Below the pieces are notes generated by a model. That model saw only the letters and a program-made list of their open reading frames with translations. It ran no database searches and had not been told where the DNA came from. Shown here in pieces: positions 45,870 through 55,758 of a stretch of DNA of 64,000 bases. Source of the stretch: Steroidobacter agaridevorans (lineage in GTDB: Bacteria; Pseudomonadota; Gammaproteobacteria; Steroidobacterales; Steroidobacteraceae). The stretch lies in contig NZ_BLJO01000006.1 in NCBI RefSeq assembly GCF_009932555.1, positions 556,448 to 620,447 on the forward strand, read 5' to 3'. Within the stretch, counting starts at the first letter, position 1. Each line of letters starts with the position of its first letter. Position numbers and translations under genes: made by a program.

Positions 45870-47357
45870 ATGCCGCTGAAAAACTCTGTTCGCGCCGTGT
45901 TGCTCATGACCCTCGCCGCCGGGCCGGCTGCGCTGCTCAGTGGCTGCGCTTCCAATCCCGTGACCGGCAGCCCCGATCTGGTGTTCCAGAGCGAATCCGG
46001 CGAGATCAAGCGTTCCAAGGAAGTTCATCCGCTGATCATGCAGCAGTTCGGCGGGCCCTATGAGGACCAGCAGCTGCAGGCCTATGTCAATGAAGTGGGC
46101 CAGCGCACCGCCAAGGCCAGCCATCGGCCCGAGCTCGAATATCACTTCATGGTGCTCGATAGCGAGGACATCAACGCCTTCACCACCGGCGGCGGCTACG
46201 TCTACATCACTCGCGGCATCATGAATTACCTCAACTCGGAGGCCGAGCTGGCCGCCGTGCTGGGTCACGAAGTCGGCCACGTCACCGCGCGCCATCCAGT
46301 GCGGCAGCAGAGCAAGTCGACGCTTTCGAACATCGGCGCCGCCGCCGTCGGTCTCTTCACGGGCAGCGCCGATCTTGCGGGTCTCGCCAACTATGCCGGC
46401 GCGGCATTGGTCAGCGGCTACGGCCGCGACCAGGAGCTCGAGGCCGATCAGCTCGGCGCGGAATATCTGAAGAACGTCGGCTTCGCGCCCACCAGCATGA
46501 TCGACGTGGTCCGGCTGCTGAAGAACCAGGAGATGTACGAGATCGCTCGCGCCCGCGAGGAAAAGCGGGAGCCGCGCGTGTATCACGGCGTATTCGCGAC
46601 TCACCCGGACAACGATCAGCGTCTGACCGAAGTGGTGAAAGCGGCGGAGAAGCTCAAAGGCGGGCCGACCGACAATCTCGATCCCGGCCGCGAGAAATAT
46701 CTGAAGACCATCGAAGGCCTGCCGATGGGACCGAGCCGCTCGCAGGGCGTGCTCAAGGGTAATCGCTTCTATCACGCCGATATGGGGCTGACGATCGCCT
46801 TCCCGAGCGGCTGGAGCGTCGAGAACCAGGCCGATCGCGTCGTCGCGCTCTCTCCGCAGAAGGACAGCGTTCTGCAGATGCAGACTCAGGCGCCGCCGCC
46901 GAACACGGGGCCGCGTGAATTTCTTTCACGCTTGCTCGCGCGCTCCAGCGCCAGTCAGTCCGAGGCTATCGAAGTGAATGGTCTGCAGGGTTACACCGCG
47001 GTGGTGCGAGCGGCGAACACGCCGTTCGGCATGATGCCGGCCCGCTACGTGGTCCTGTATCACAACAATCTGGCCTACATTTTCGCTGGCGCCAGCAAGG
47101 GTTCCACTGGCGCGCCCAAGGCCGACGCGCTGTTCATGTCCTCGGTGAAAACCTTCCGGCGACTGAAGCAGAACGAGTTCGCGCTCGCCGAGCCGTACAA
47201 GATCAAGACGATCCGCGCCACCGAGACGACGCGCATCGCCGACCTTGCGAAAACTTCACCTTTGCCCGAGTACGCCGAACAGCAATTGCGCCTGCTCAAC
47301 GATCTGTACCCGAACAAAGAGCCGCAGCCCGGTCAGCTCATCAAGATCGTGCAGTAG
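45870..47357 (+). CDS. M48 family lipoprotein metalloprotease (BepA-like)
   Basis: The ATG at 45870 gives a lipoprotein signal (LLMTLAAGPAALLSGC, lipobox LSGC). In-frame starts at 45807 and 45825 would hide it. The 495-aa protein has the M48 zinc site LGHEVGHVTARH and the third ligand in ELEADQLGAEY. BepA-type proteases degrade misfolded outer-membrane proteins. The C-terminal half (from about residue 270) is a separate beta-rich domain and the last residues (PQPGQLIKIV) recall a LysM/GW-like end. Confidence 0.88.
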   Translation: MPLKNSVRAVLLMTLAAGPAALLSGCASNPVTGSPDLVFQSESGEIKRSKEVHPLIMQQFGGPYEDQQLQAYVNEVGQRTAKASHRPELEYHFMVLDSEDINAFTTGGGYVYITRGIMNYLNSEAELAAVLGHEVGHVTARHPVRQQSKSTLSNIGAAAVGLFTGSADLAGLANYAGAALVSGYGRDQELEADQLGAEYLKNVGFAPTSMIDVVRLLKNQEMYEIARAREEKREPRVYHGVFATHPDNDQRLTEVVKAAEKLKGGPTDNLDPGREKYLKTIEGLPMGPSRSQGVLKGNRFYHADMGLTIAFPSGWSVENQADRVVALSPQKDSVLQMQTQAPPPNTGPREFLSRLLARSSASQSEAIEVNGLQGYTAVVRAANTPFGMMPARYVVLYHNNLAYIFAGASKGSTGAPKADALFMSSVKTFRRLKQNEFALAEPYKIKTIRATETTRIADLAKTSPLPEYAEQQLRLLNDLYPNKEPQPGQLIKIVQ

Positions 47358-47697
47358 TCGGAGTTATTCGACGCCAGGATTAATCTCGCCGAAGGAAAGA
47401 TAAGTCCGCCTAATAGACAACGGCGGACTTCGGCGCAGCCGAGTCGGGCCTATAGCATCGCAGCCGCAGCGATGCACATTCCTAATGTCCGACGACAGTC
47501 TCCATGCTTGATTCGCTGGCGATGACGTGTAAGTCTGCGCCTCCGATTTTTGCGCTTGCAAAAAGCCGCGACGAACGAATGCCTACGGATGGGCTCGCTC
47601 GTTTCTCCACGGCTTGGCCAGATGCTCCCTCACCGAAGCGCCCGGTCAGGCTTCCCCTGTGGCATCTGTTTGCGAAATTAGCTCCCAGGTTATCGTC
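47358..47697. other. 340-bp gap with hairpins before gltA
   Basis: No gene is visible. Two perfect stems stand out: AAGTCCGCC / GGCGGACTT (47402-47430, 9 bp, 11-base loop), probably the terminator of the protease gene, and TTTTTGC / GCAAAAA around GCTT (47547-47564). The gltA promoter must lie to the right of these but I could not identify it. Confidence 0.45.
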
Positions 47698-48993
47698 ATG
47701 GCTGAAAAGAAGTTTGAACTGACCAATCTGGCGACCGGCAAGAAGTCGCTCGCCGAAGTGAAGAGCGGCACGCTCGGGCCCGATGTGCTCAGCATCGGCA
47801 ATCTCGCCAAGGAACACGGCATGTTTACCTTCGACCCGGGCTTCATGGCCACGGCGTCGTGCGAAAGTAAAATTACTTTCATCGATGGCGACAACGGCGT
47901 GCTGCTGTACCGGGGCTACCCGATCGAGCAGCTGGCCGAGAAGAGCAACTTCCTGGAAGTGTCCTACCTGCTGATCAACGGCGAACTGCCGACCACCGAG
48001 CAGCTGGCCGAATTCACGCACGCCATCCAGTACCACACGATGATCAACGAATCGCTGCTGCGATTCTTCAACGGCTTCCAGTACAACGCGCATCCGATGG
48101 CGATGCTCTCGGGCGTGGTGGCGTCGATGGCGGCGTTCTATCACGACTCGATGGACATCAATAACCCGCGTCATCGCGAGATCTTCGCCCATCGCATCAT
48201 CGCGAAGATTCCGACGATCGCCGCGGCCGCGTACAAGCACGCGCTCGGCCAGCCGTTCATGTACCCGCGCAACGATCTGGATTACTGCGCGAACCTGCTG
48301 CACATGTTCTTCGCCGTGCCGTGCGAGCAGTACAACATCGATCCGGTGCAGGCGCAGGCGCTGGATCTGTTGTTCATCCTGCACGCCGACCACGAACAGA
48401 ACGCGAGCACCTCGACCGTGCGTCTCGCCGGCAGCACGGGCACCAATCCGTACGCGGCGATCTCTTCCGGCATCTCGGCCCTGTGGGGCCCGGCGCACGG
48501 CGGCGCGAACGAAGCGGTGCTGGCGATGCTCGAGCAGATCGGCACCGTCGAGAACGTGCCGAAGTTCCTCGCCAAGGCCAAGGACAAGAACGACAACTTC
48601 AAGCTGATGGGCTTCGGCCATCGCGTCTACAAGAACTTCGACCCGCGCGCGACCATCATCCGCGCCATGGCCCACAAGGTGCTGGCGAAGCTCGGCAAGT
48701 CCGACAACCCGCTGTTCGAGCTGGCGTTGAAGCTGGAAGAAATCGCGTTGAAGGACGAGTACTTCGTCGAGCGCAAGCTGTATCCGAACGTGGATTTCTA
48801 TTCCGGCATCATCTACAGCGCGATCGGCATTCCGCAGTCGATGTTCACGGTGATGTTCGCGATCGCGCGCACCGTCGGCTGGGTGGCGCACTGGCAGGAA
48901 ATGATTGCCGATCCGACCATGAAGATCAGCCGTCCGCGCCAGCTGTACACCGGCCCGGCGAATCGCAAGTACGTCGAAATCGAGAAGCGCTGA
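47698..48993 (+). CDS. gltA: Citrate synthase
   Basis: The 431-aa protein has the type I (hexameric) citrate synthase motifs [54 protein letters not shown] and [14 protein letters not shown]. It condenses oxaloacetate with acetyl-CoA at the entry of the TCA cycle. The start at 47698 corresponds to MAEKKFEL. Earlier in-frame starts add only unlikely sequence. Confidence 0.97.
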   Translation: MAEKKFELTNLATGKKSLAEVKSGTLGPDVLSIGNLAKEHGMFTFDPGFMATASCESKITFIDGDNGVLLYRGYPIEQLAEKSNFLEVSYLLINGELPTTEQLAEFTHAIQYHTMINESLLRFFNGFQYNAHPMAMLSGVVASMAAFYHDSMDINNPRHREIFAHRIIAKIPTIAAAAYKHALGQPFMYPRNDLDYCANLLHMFFAVPCEQYNIDPVQAQALDLLFILHADHEQNASTSTVRLAGSTGTNPYAAISSGISALWGPAHGGANEAVLAMLEQIGTVENVPKFLAKAKDKNDNFKLMGFGHRVYKNFDPRATIIRAMAHKVLAKLGKSDNPLFELALKLEEIALKDEYFVERKLYPNVDFYSGIIYSAIGIPQSMFTVMFAIARTVGWVAHWQEMIADPTMKISRPRQLYTGPANRKYVEIEKR

Positions 48994-49004
48994 TTCTGGC
49001 GCGT

Positions 49005-49037
49005 GAGAGCAGCGACTCAGTAGTAGTCGCTGCTCTC
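49005..49037. terminator. Bidirectional terminator between gltA and the convergent gene
   Basis: A perfect 13-bp stem (GAGAGCAGCGACT / AGTCGCTGCTCTC) encloses the 7-base loop CAGTAGT. The right arm covers the last codons and stop of the leftward gene, so one structure serves both transcripts. Confidence 0.7.
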
Positions 49038-49643
49038 TGATTCCAGTAGAGATTCCAACTCCGCCGCATCCGCGCGGCGCATCGGCTTGCCGTCCACCGG
49101 GCTGGCCGGCGACTGGCGAATGCCGTCGATGGGAAACACGACCGCGTCGATTTCCCGATCCCCCGCGACGAACTGCACGACCGGATACGAGACCAGCCGA
49201 TTCGGCTCGTAACGCAGCCGGCGCTCGGCCAGGTGATGCGGAATGTTCTTGTCCATCAGATGCAGCGTCACCCGTTCCGGGCTGTCCGCGAACAGGTGCA
49301 GATTCACTTCCGAATGCGCCGACGCCGTGCCGCTGAGCACCGGCCCTACCAGGCGCGGCTGAAAGCTATCCAGCAACTTCATGGCCTGCAGGGCCGTGCG
49401 CCGTAACGCACTCAGCGCCGTCGAGTGTTTATCGCCTTCGAACAAACGATGATGTGCGGCCAGCGCGGCTTCGATCTCGGTGTTCTTCGGCAGCACCGCG
49501 ATGTCGGTCGCCCCGAGGCGCTCGGCGGCCTTGCGCTTGGCCAGGCCGTAATCATCGATGCCCTGCTCGGACATGATGCGCGCCGCCTCTTGCGCCAATG
49601 CCATGCGCAGCTGCTCCGCGCGTGGATTACTTCGTTTGCTCAT
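49017..49643 (-). CDS. Conserved protein of unknown function
   Basis: The start at 49643 (MSKRSNPRAEQLRMALAQEA) gives 208 aa. The longer frame to 49793 would include Arg-rich noise. A helical N-terminal part (QEAARIMSEQGIDDYGLAKRKAAE) precedes a middle mixed domain (VNLHLFADSPERVTLHLMDKNIPHHLAE) and the C-terminus is acidic and Ser-rich, ending SSDYY. No signal peptide or membrane helix. I do not recognise a family. It lies downstream of mrcA in the same direction. Confidence 0.6.
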   Translation of the reverse strand: MSKRSNPRAEQLRMALAQEAARIMSEQGIDDYGLAKRKAAERLGATDIAVLPKNTEIEAALAAHHRLFEGDKHSTALSALRRTALQAMKLLDSFQPRLVGPVLSGTASAHSEVNLHLFADSPERVTLHLMDKNIPHHLAERRLRYEPNRLVSYPVVQFVAGDREIDAVVFPIDGIRQSPASPVDGKPMRRADAAELESLLESESSDYY

Positions 49644-49716
49644 CTTCGTTCCCGTACTCAGCACCGCTCGACTCGTGCCACCCCAGGCACATGGATGTGC
49701 CCGCCGCCGCCGGCGA

Positions 49717-49753
49717 GCGCAGGGGGAAAAGTCGCGCCTTTTTCCCTCTGCGC
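49717..49753. terminator. Hairpin downstream of mrcA
   Basis: GCGCAGGGGGAAAA pairs with TTTTCCCTCTGCGC (one mismatch) around GTCGCGCCT. It follows the mrcA stop by about 40 bases in the leftward direction and would end that transcript. Its 19-base core GGGAAAAGTCGCGCCTTTT is identical to that of the hairpin at 37782-37811. Confidence 0.6.
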
Positions 49754-49793
49754 CACAGCGCGAGTGGCAGGATGCCCGAGTCGCTGTTTCCAA

Positions 49794-52271
49794 CTAGAAC
49801 AGCGAGTCGTCCTTTTCCTTGTTCTCTTCGTCTTCGTCGCCGGGCAGCGCCGTGTCGACTTCGGCTTGCGGCGGCAGATGTCCGGCCATGAAGGTCTCGA
49901 AAATAGCGTTCGGATCGCCGGGCCGCGCGGCCAGGCCGGTATCCGCCGAGATCCGCATCGATACGAGCCCCGGCGGCGCTGTGCGTTTTTGTTCAGGCAC
50001 ACCTTTCAACGCTTCGGACATGAAGTAGATCCACATCGGCAGCGCGGTGCGGCTGCCTTCTTCACCCGGACCGAGCGAACGTTCCTGATCGAAGCCCACC
50101 CAGGCGGTGCCGACCAGCGAGCTGTTGAAGCCGCAGAACCAGGCGTCGCGGCGGTCGTTGGTCGTGCCGGTCTTGCCGGCGATGTCGCCACGCTTCAATT
50201 GCAGGGCGCGCACGGCGGTGCCGCGTTTGACGACGTCCGCCATCATGTCGGTGATCAAATAATCGTTCTGCGGCGAGAGCACCTGCGGCGCCAGAAACTT
50301 TTCCTGCAGATACGTGCGGCCGCCCCAACGCGTCTCGTCGTTGGTGGCCGTGGTGATCGGCGCATCGAGCAGATTGGTCGTGCCGCCTTCAGTCTCGGCC
50401 GGCGTCGGCTGGACGCAGTCGGCGCAGGCGAACTTCGGCTGGGCCTCGAACTCGACCTTGCCGTTGGTGTCGATGATGCGTTGGATGAAATAGGGCTCGA
50501 TGCGGAACCCTCCGTTCGCGAACACCGAGTAAGCGCTGGCCATCTCCAAAGGAGACACCTGCGCGGTGCCCAGCGCCAGCGACAGATTGCGCGGCAAGCT
50601 GTCCTCTGGAAAGCCGAAGCGCGAAATGAACTGCGTTGCGTACGCAGGTCCCAACGAATTCATCACACGGATCGAAACCAGATTGCGCGAGCGGACCAGC
50701 GCTTCGCGCAGACGCATCGGACCGCGAAATTCGCGGGAGTTGTTCTGCGGCCGCCAGCTGCCTTCGAGCGCCGCATCCTCGATCACCAGCGGCGCGTCGT
50801 TGACGATGCTGGCCGGCGTGAAGCCTTGATCGAGCGCCGCCGAATAGAGGAAAGGTTTGAACGAGGATCCCGGCTGGCGCTTGGCCTGCACCGCGCGGTT
50901 GTAGTTGCTGGCGAAATAATCGAAGCCGCCGGTGAGCGCGGCGATGCCGCCATCTTGCGGATCCATGGCGACGAACGCGCCCTGCGCTTCCGGTACCTGC
51001 ACCATGCGCCAGTTGCCGGACACTTCTTGAGCGACATAGATGATGTCGCCGACCGCGAGCACATCGGCTGCGCGTTGCAACTGTGGGCCGACGCTGCCAT
51101 CGGGCAGCGGGCTGCGCGCCCAGCTGATTGCACTCCAACCCAAGTTGATGCGGCCGCCGTTGCGTGAGTAAGCAACCGCGCTCTTTTCTTCCGTCGCGAT
51201 CACCACCGCAGGCTCGAGACCGCCGCGCACTGCATATTCCTCGAGCGCCTGCGACCATTCCTTTTCACGCGCGCCCGACGGCAACGGGACGCGCCCCGCG
51301 GGGCCGCGATATCCATGGCGCTGATCGTAATCGAGCAATGCGCCACGCAATGCTTTCACTGCTGCGTGTTGCAGGCGGCTGTCGACCGTCGTGATGACTT
51401 CATAGCCCGCGGTGTAGGCGTCCGCGCCCAGTCGATTGAACAAGTCGGCTCGGACCATCTCCGCGATATAGGGAGCTTCGACTTCGACCGCGGGTCCGTG
51501 CAGCTTCGACTCGACGGGCGCATTCAATGCCGACTCATATTCGGCCTGCGTGATGAATTCCTTCTCGCGCATCCGACGCAATACATACGAACGCCGCTGC
51601 CGGGCGAGCTCCGCATTCGCGACGGGATTGTCGCGTGACGGCAGACGGAACGTGCCGGCGATCACCGCGATCTCGGGCAGCGTCAGTTGATCCACCGCCT
51701 TGCCGTAATAAACCTCGGCCGCGGCGCCGATGCCGTAAGCGCGCTGGCCAAGAAACATCTTGTTCAGATAGAGCGCGAGAATCTCCTGCTTGGTGAGCTC
51801 CTGCTCGATCCGCAGCGTGGTGAAGATTTCCACCATCTTGCGTCGATAACTCTTCTCCGGACTCAGGAACACACCGCGAGCCAGCTGCATCGTGATCGTG
51901 CTGCCGCCCTCGGCTTTGTTGCCCGACAGGAGGTGACGGATCACGGCGCGCGCCAGGCCCGGATAGTCGACGCCACCGTGCTGGAAGAAGCGGTCGTCCT
52001 CGGCCGCCAGCACCGCGTTGATCATCTGGCTGGGGATGGCTTCGAAGGACAACGGAATGCGGCGCTGCTCACCGAATTGGGCGATCAGCCGCCCGTCGCG
52101 GCTGAACACCCGCAACGGCACCTGCAGCCGGATGTCTTTGATGGCGCTCACGTCCGGCAGGCTGGGACGGAGGTACTGATAGGCGCCGGCGAGTCCGAGG
52201 ACCGCCGCGCCGCCCGCTCCGATCAGGCCCGCGAGGATCAGCCGAAGAGGGGATTTGAGGTAACGTCGCAT
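49794..52271 (-). CDS. mrcA: Penicillin-binding protein 1A
   Basis: The 825-aa bifunctional peptidoglycan synthase has an N-terminal membrane helix, the glycosyltransferase motifs (AAEDDRFFQHGGVD, EGGSTITMQLAR), and the transpeptidase SxxK (GSSFKPF), SxN (SRN) and KTG (KTGTTN) motifs. The linker between domains carries the usual OB-like insert. It is divergent from pilM, a conserved arrangement in gammaproteobacteria. Confidence 0.95.
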   Translation of the reverse strand: MRRYLKSPLRLILAGLIGAGGAAVLGLAGAYQYLRPSLPDVSAIKDIRLQVPLRVFSRDGRLIAQFGEQRRIPLSFEAIPSQMINAVLAAEDDRFFQHGGVDYPGLARAVIRHLLSGNKAEGGSTITMQLARGVFLSPEKSYRRKMVEIFTTLRIEQELTKQEILALYLNKMFLGQRAYGIGAAAEVYYGKAVDQLTLPEIAVIAGTFRLPSRDNPVANAELARQRRSYVLRRMREKEFITQAEYESALNAPVESKLHGPAVEVEAPYIAEMVRADLFNRLGADAYTAGYEVITTVDSRLQHAAVKALRGALLDYDQRHGYRGPAGRVPLPSGAREKEWSQALEEYAVRGGLEPAVVIATEEKSAVAYSRNGGRINLGWSAISWARSPLPDGSVGPQLQRAADVLAVGDIIYVAQEVSGNWRMVQVPEAQGAFVAMDPQDGGIAALTGGFDYFASNYNRAVQAKRQPGSSFKPFLYSAALDQGFTPASIVNDAPLVIEDAALEGSWRPQNNSREFRGPMRLREALVRSRNLVSIRVMNSLGPAYATQFISRFGFPEDSLPRNLSLALGTAQVSPLEMASAYSVFANGGFRIEPYFIQRIIDTNGKVEFEAQPKFACADCVQPTPAETEGGTTNLLDAPITTATNDETRWGGRTYLQEKFLAPQVLSPQNDYLITDMMADVVKRGTAVRALQLKRGDIAGKTGTTNDRRDAWFCGFNSSLVGTAWVGFDQERSLGPGEEGSRTALPMWIYFMSEALKGVPEQKRTAPPGLVSMRISADTGLAARPGDPNAIFETFMAGHLPPQAEVDTALPGDEDEENKEKDDSLF

Positions 52272-52796
52272 GGCAACTAAAAATCCTAAGTCCTTGCTTT
52301 GCCAGTTGCTATATCAAAAGCTGCTAGGCAATATTAGCCCCGAACCCATGAACATAATCTAGCTTTGGGGCGAAGCTCCGCGGCATCGCGCCATCGGTCC
52401 GGGGACCCACCGATAGTAGCAATGCCTCCTCTGGCTGAATTTGAGGCCAGACCCTGAAGATCGTTGCACACGACTCTGAGGTTTCACACCGATTGGGTCT
52501 GCGGCACGAAACCGCAAACGGCGTTCAGGGATATCGGCAAGAGAGCGCGGCCACCGAGGCGAGACTCGACGCCGTTCAGGGGGTAAGGCTCTGATCTGCT
52601 TCGTCTCTGGCGAATGAACGCGGCCGAAATGCGCTGACTACTGCAAAAAAAGCACTTTTGCTGCGGGAATACCGCGATGGTATTTCGTGAGGCTCCTCAC
52701 ATTCAACTTAAGTCACGGCTGTATATAGTTGCCGCCCGTGTTTCGCGTCCGATCTCCGATCGTGCCCTAAGTGGTTGATCAAGAAAGGGAACCAGC
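52272..52796. other. 525-bp divergent control region between mrcA and pilM
   Basis: No gene seen. Notable are an ATCGGT / ACCGAT inverted repeat near 52390-52415 and GCAAAA / TTTTGC arms near 52644-52665. A plausible pilM promoter is TTCAAC (52702-52707), a 16-base spacer and TATAGT (52724-52729). The mrcA promoter should be within the left 150 bases. I could not fix it. Confidence 0.4.
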
Positions 52797-53858
52797 GTGC
52801 TGTTAACCGCAAAATCCAGACCCATCCTGGGACTGGACATCACTACCTCCTCGGTCAAGCTCATTGAATTGAGCATGAGCGGCGGTCAATACCGCGTGGA
52901 GTCCTATGCCGCGGAAGCCACTCCGCCGAACTCCATCAACGAAAAGGCCATCGTCGACGCCAATGCCGTCGGCGAGGCGATCAAGCGAGCCGTAAAGCGT
53001 TCAGGTGCGCGCGCCAAGGAAGCGGCGGTGGCGATCAGCGGCGACGCCGCGATTACCAAAGTCATCCAGATGCCACGCACGCTGGGTGAGAACGAGCTGG
53101 AAGGCCAGGTGGAAATGCAGGCCGACCAGTACATCCCCTTCCCCATGGAAGAAGTCAGCTTCGACTTCGAAGTGATCGGTCCTTCCGAGAAGGATCCGGA
53201 CATGCTCGACGTGTTGCTGGTCGCGACCCGCTCCGAGAACGTCGAACAGCGGATCGCCGCGTGCGCCGCCGCCGGCCTGACCGCGCGGATCGTAGATGTG
53301 GAAGCGTTCGCGCTCGAGAATGCCTGCCGCTTGCTGACTCACCAGATGCCCGATGGCGGCCTCGGCCGCGTGATCGCAGTGGTCGACTTCGGCGCCAGCT
53401 CCACCACGTTCAGCGTGCTGCGAGATCTGAAAGTCATTTACACGCGCGACTTCGCCTTTGGCGGTCAGCAGTTAACAGAAGAAGTGATGCGCACGTACGG
53501 CCTTAGCATGGAAGAGGCTGGCCGCGCCAAGAAAGAAGGCGGTCTGCCGGGCAACTACGAAACCGAAGTGCTCGGCCCGTTCATCGACGATATGTGCCAG
53601 CAGGTGAGCCGCTCGCTGCAGTTCTTCCTCGCCTCCGGCGCCGGCCGCGAGCAGCCTGAACAGATTCTGATCTGCGGGGGCTGCGCCAACATCCCGGGCG
53701 CCGCGGAAATGATCCAAAGTCGCGTCGGCATCGAATCACAGCGAGGCGATCCTCTGGGTCAGATGAAGGTAAGTCAGAAGGCCAAGGCGCAGGCGGTCAA
53801 GAAAGATGCCACCGCATTATTGACAGCGTGCGGTCTCGCGTTACGGAGCTTCGACTGA
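52797..53858 (+). CDS. pilM: PilM: type IVa pilus cytoplasmic assembly protein
   Basis: GTG start after AAGGGAACC. The 353-aa actin-like protein begins with ILGLDITTSSVKLIELS, has GVASST-type ATP-site elements (VVDFGASSTTFSV, LICGGCANIPG) and QMPRTLGENELE. PilM binds the N-terminus of PilN and forms a cytoplasmic ring. First gene of pilMNOPQ; pilN follows after 1 base. Confidence 0.96.
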   Translation: MLLTAKSRPILGLDITTSSVKLIELSMSGGQYRVESYAAEATPPNSINEKAIVDANAVGEAIKRAVKRSGARAKEAAVAISGDAAITKVIQMPRTLGENELEGQVEMQADQYIPFPMEEVSFDFEVIGPSEKDPDMLDVLLVATRSENVEQRIAACAAAGLTARIVDVEAFALENACRLLTHQMPDGGLGRVIAVVDFGASSTTFSVLRDLKVIYTRDFAFGGQQLTEEVMRTYGLSMEEAGRAKKEGGLPGNYETEVLGPFIDDMCQQVSRSLQFFLASGAGREQPEQILICGGCANIPGAAEMIQSRVGIESQRGDPLGQMKVSQKAKAQAVKKDATALLTACGLALRSFD

Positions 53859-53859
53859 C

Positions 53860-54492
53860 ATGCCAAGAATCAACCTATTGCCCTGGCGGGAAGCGGAACG
53901 CAAACGCAAGCGTCAGGAGTTCATGGTCGGCGCGGTCGGCGCGCTGATCGCGGCCTTCCTGGTGTACGTGGTAGTCAACTGGCAGATGCAGTCGGCGATC
54001 GACGATCAGATGGCGCGCAACACCTATCTGAAAGATCAGATCAGCGATCTCGACAAGCAGATTGCCGAGATCCTGGATCTGGAAGAGCAGAAGCAACGTT
54101 TGCAGGCGCGCATCACCGTGATCGAATCGCTCGAGCTGAGCCGGCCGGAGATCGTGCACGTGTTCGATCAGCTGGTGCGCACCACGCCCGATGGCATCTA
54201 TCTCACCTCAGTGAAACAGATCGAGAGGAAAATCGAGTTGAAGGGTGTCGCGCAGTCGAGCACGCGCGTGGCCTCTTACATGCGCAACATCGACAGCTCG
54301 GAGTGGCTGAAGGATCCGGCGCTGCAGATCCTCGAGACCAAGGGTGCGACCGACGCCGGCTCGCAGTTCACGCTGAACGCGACCCAGGAAAATCCGCAGG
54401 CGGCCGCCGCGCCCGAGGCTGGTAAAGCGCCCGCGCCGAAAGCCAACGCGCCGAAGTCGAAGGCGCCACGCCGTACAGGAGCTGCGTCGTGA
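53860..54492 (+). CDS. pilN: PilN: type IVa pilus inner-membrane protein
   Basis: The 210-aa protein starts MPRINLLPWREAER, the PilM-binding motif, then one membrane helix (residues ~24-43) and a periplasmic coiled coil and globular domain. The C-terminal ~35 residues are Ala/Pro/Lys-rich. It heterodimerises with PilO and overlaps pilO by 4 bases. Confidence 0.95.
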   Translation: MPRINLLPWREAERKRKRQEFMVGAVGALIAAFLVYVVVNWQMQSAIDDQMARNTYLKDQISDLDKQIAEILDLEEQKQRLQARITVIESLELSRPEIVHVFDQLVRTTPDGIYLTSVKQIERKIELKGVAQSSTRVASYMRNIDSSEWLKDPALQILETKGATDAGSQFTLNATQENPQAAAAPEAGKAPAPKANAPKSKAPRRTGAAS

Positions 54493-55184
54493 GCAATTTC
54501 ATCGATCAAGTCCGCGACCTCGATCCCAACGATCCCAGCCGCTGGCCGCTGCCGTTCCGGCTCGGCGCGATCGCCTTGATCTTCATCGTCGCCGCCGGCC
54601 TGATGTCCTACTTCCTGGCGTGGAAGGACAAGAAGCCGGAGCTCGATAAGGCCCGCGCCCAGGAAACCGAGCTGTTGCAGACCTTGGAAACCAAGGCGCG
54701 CAAGGCGGCGAATCTGGATGCTTACAAGGCGCAGCTCGCCGAAATGGAGCGCTCCTTCGGTGCGATGCTCCGGAAACTTCCCGATAAGACCGAAGTGCCC
54801 AACCTGTTGACCGATATTTCGCAGCAGGGTGCGGGCGCGGGTCTGGATCAGAAGCTGTTCCAGCCGCAGGCGCAGATCAACAAGGATTTCTATGCCGAGC
54901 TGCCGATCAAGATGCGGCTCACCGGCAGCTTCCATGCGATCGGCGCGTTCGTCAGCGGCATCGCGGCTCTGCCGCGCATCGTGACGCTGCATGACGTGGA
55001 GATCGTGCCGGCAGGCAAGGATGCGGGCAGCGACCAGCTGCAGTTGAACGTCACCGCCAAGACTTATCGTTATCTCGACGAAGAGGAACAAGCCTCCCAG
55101 CAACCCCAAGCAACGCAAAAGGGTGGCAAGGCGCAAAAAGGGCCGAAAACGCAGAAGGCGGGTCGCCCGCCGGCAGCCAAGTAA
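54489..55184 (+). CDS. pilO: PilO: type IVa pilus inner-membrane protein
   Basis: The 231-aa protein has a short cytoplasmic start (FIDQVRDLDPNDPSRWPLP), a helix (LGAIALIFIVAAGLMSYFLAW), a coiled coil and the PilO core (FYAELPIKMRLTGSFHAIGAFVSGIAALPRIV). The C-terminal ~30 residues are a Lys/Gln-rich tail of low complexity. Confidence 0.95.
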   Translation: MSNFIDQVRDLDPNDPSRWPLPFRLGAIALIFIVAAGLMSYFLAWKDKKPELDKARAQETELLQTLETKARKAANLDAYKAQLAEMERSFGAMLRKLPDKTEVPNLLTDISQQGAGAGLDQKLFQPQAQINKDFYAELPIKMRLTGSFHAIGAFVSGIAALPRIVTLHDVEIVPAGKDAGSDQLQLNVTAKTYRYLDEEEQASQQPQATQKGGKAQKGPKTQKAGRPPAAK

Positions 55185-55216
55185 CGCCGCGCCTTCGACG
55201 CAAAGAGCAGTCACTT

Positions 55217-55738
55217 ATGACGGTACATCACAAGCACCTCCGAACTCTCGCGACCAGCGCGCTCGCCCTGTTGTGGCTGAGCGGCTGCTCCACGGACATG
55301 GAAAACCTGCAGGCCCAGGTCGCGGAGATCAAGAGCCGCCCCGGCGAGCGCATCGAGCCGCTGCCGGAGATCAAGGCCTACGAAGGTTTCGTGTACAACG
55401 CGTCCAGCATGCGTTCGCCGTTCGTGCCGAGCGCGCCGACGCGCAGCGACGTGGCCAACGCCGTGCGCCCGGACAGCAAGCGCACGCGCGAATTCCTCGA
55501 ACAGTTTCCGCTCGACACCATGTCGATGGTCGGCACCCTGCAGCTGCAGGGTAAGAACTTCGGTCTGGTCCAGGGCAAGGATGGCTTGGTTCATCGCGTG
55601 CTGCCTGGCAACTTCATGGGGCAGAACGACGGCCGCGTCGTCAGCATCACGCCCACGCGCATTTCCATCATCGAGATCGTCCCGGACGGTCTCGGCGGAT
55701 ACATCGAGCGGCCAGCGGCGCTGGCGCTGAACGAATGA
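55217..55738 (+). CDS. pilP: PilP: type IVa pilus lipoprotein
   Basis: The 173-aa protein has a lipobox (ALLWLSGC) and the PilP domain (MVGTLQLQGKNFGLVQGKDGLVHRVLPGNFMGQNDGRVV) that bridges PilNO to the PilQ secretin. It ends in a stop that overlaps an ATGA just before pilQ. Confidence 0.95.
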   Translation: MTVHHKHLRTLATSALALLWLSGCSTDMENLQAQVAEIKSRPGERIEPLPEIKAYEGFVYNASSMRSPFVPSAPTRSDVANAVRPDSKRTREFLEQFPLDTMSMVGTLQLQGKNFGLVQGKDGLVHRVLPGNFMGQNDGRVVSITPTRISIIEIVPDGLGGYIERPAALALNE

Positions 55739-55758
55739 TTCTCAGGGAGAAACACAGA

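Noticed and set aside
47482..48891. 469-aa open frame antisense to gltA
   Set aside because: Arg/His-rich composition with no motifs, opposite a certain citrate synthase gene.
49425..51167. 580-aa open frame antisense to mrcA
   Set aside because: Same reason: shadow of a conserved gene with Arg-rich, motif-free translation.
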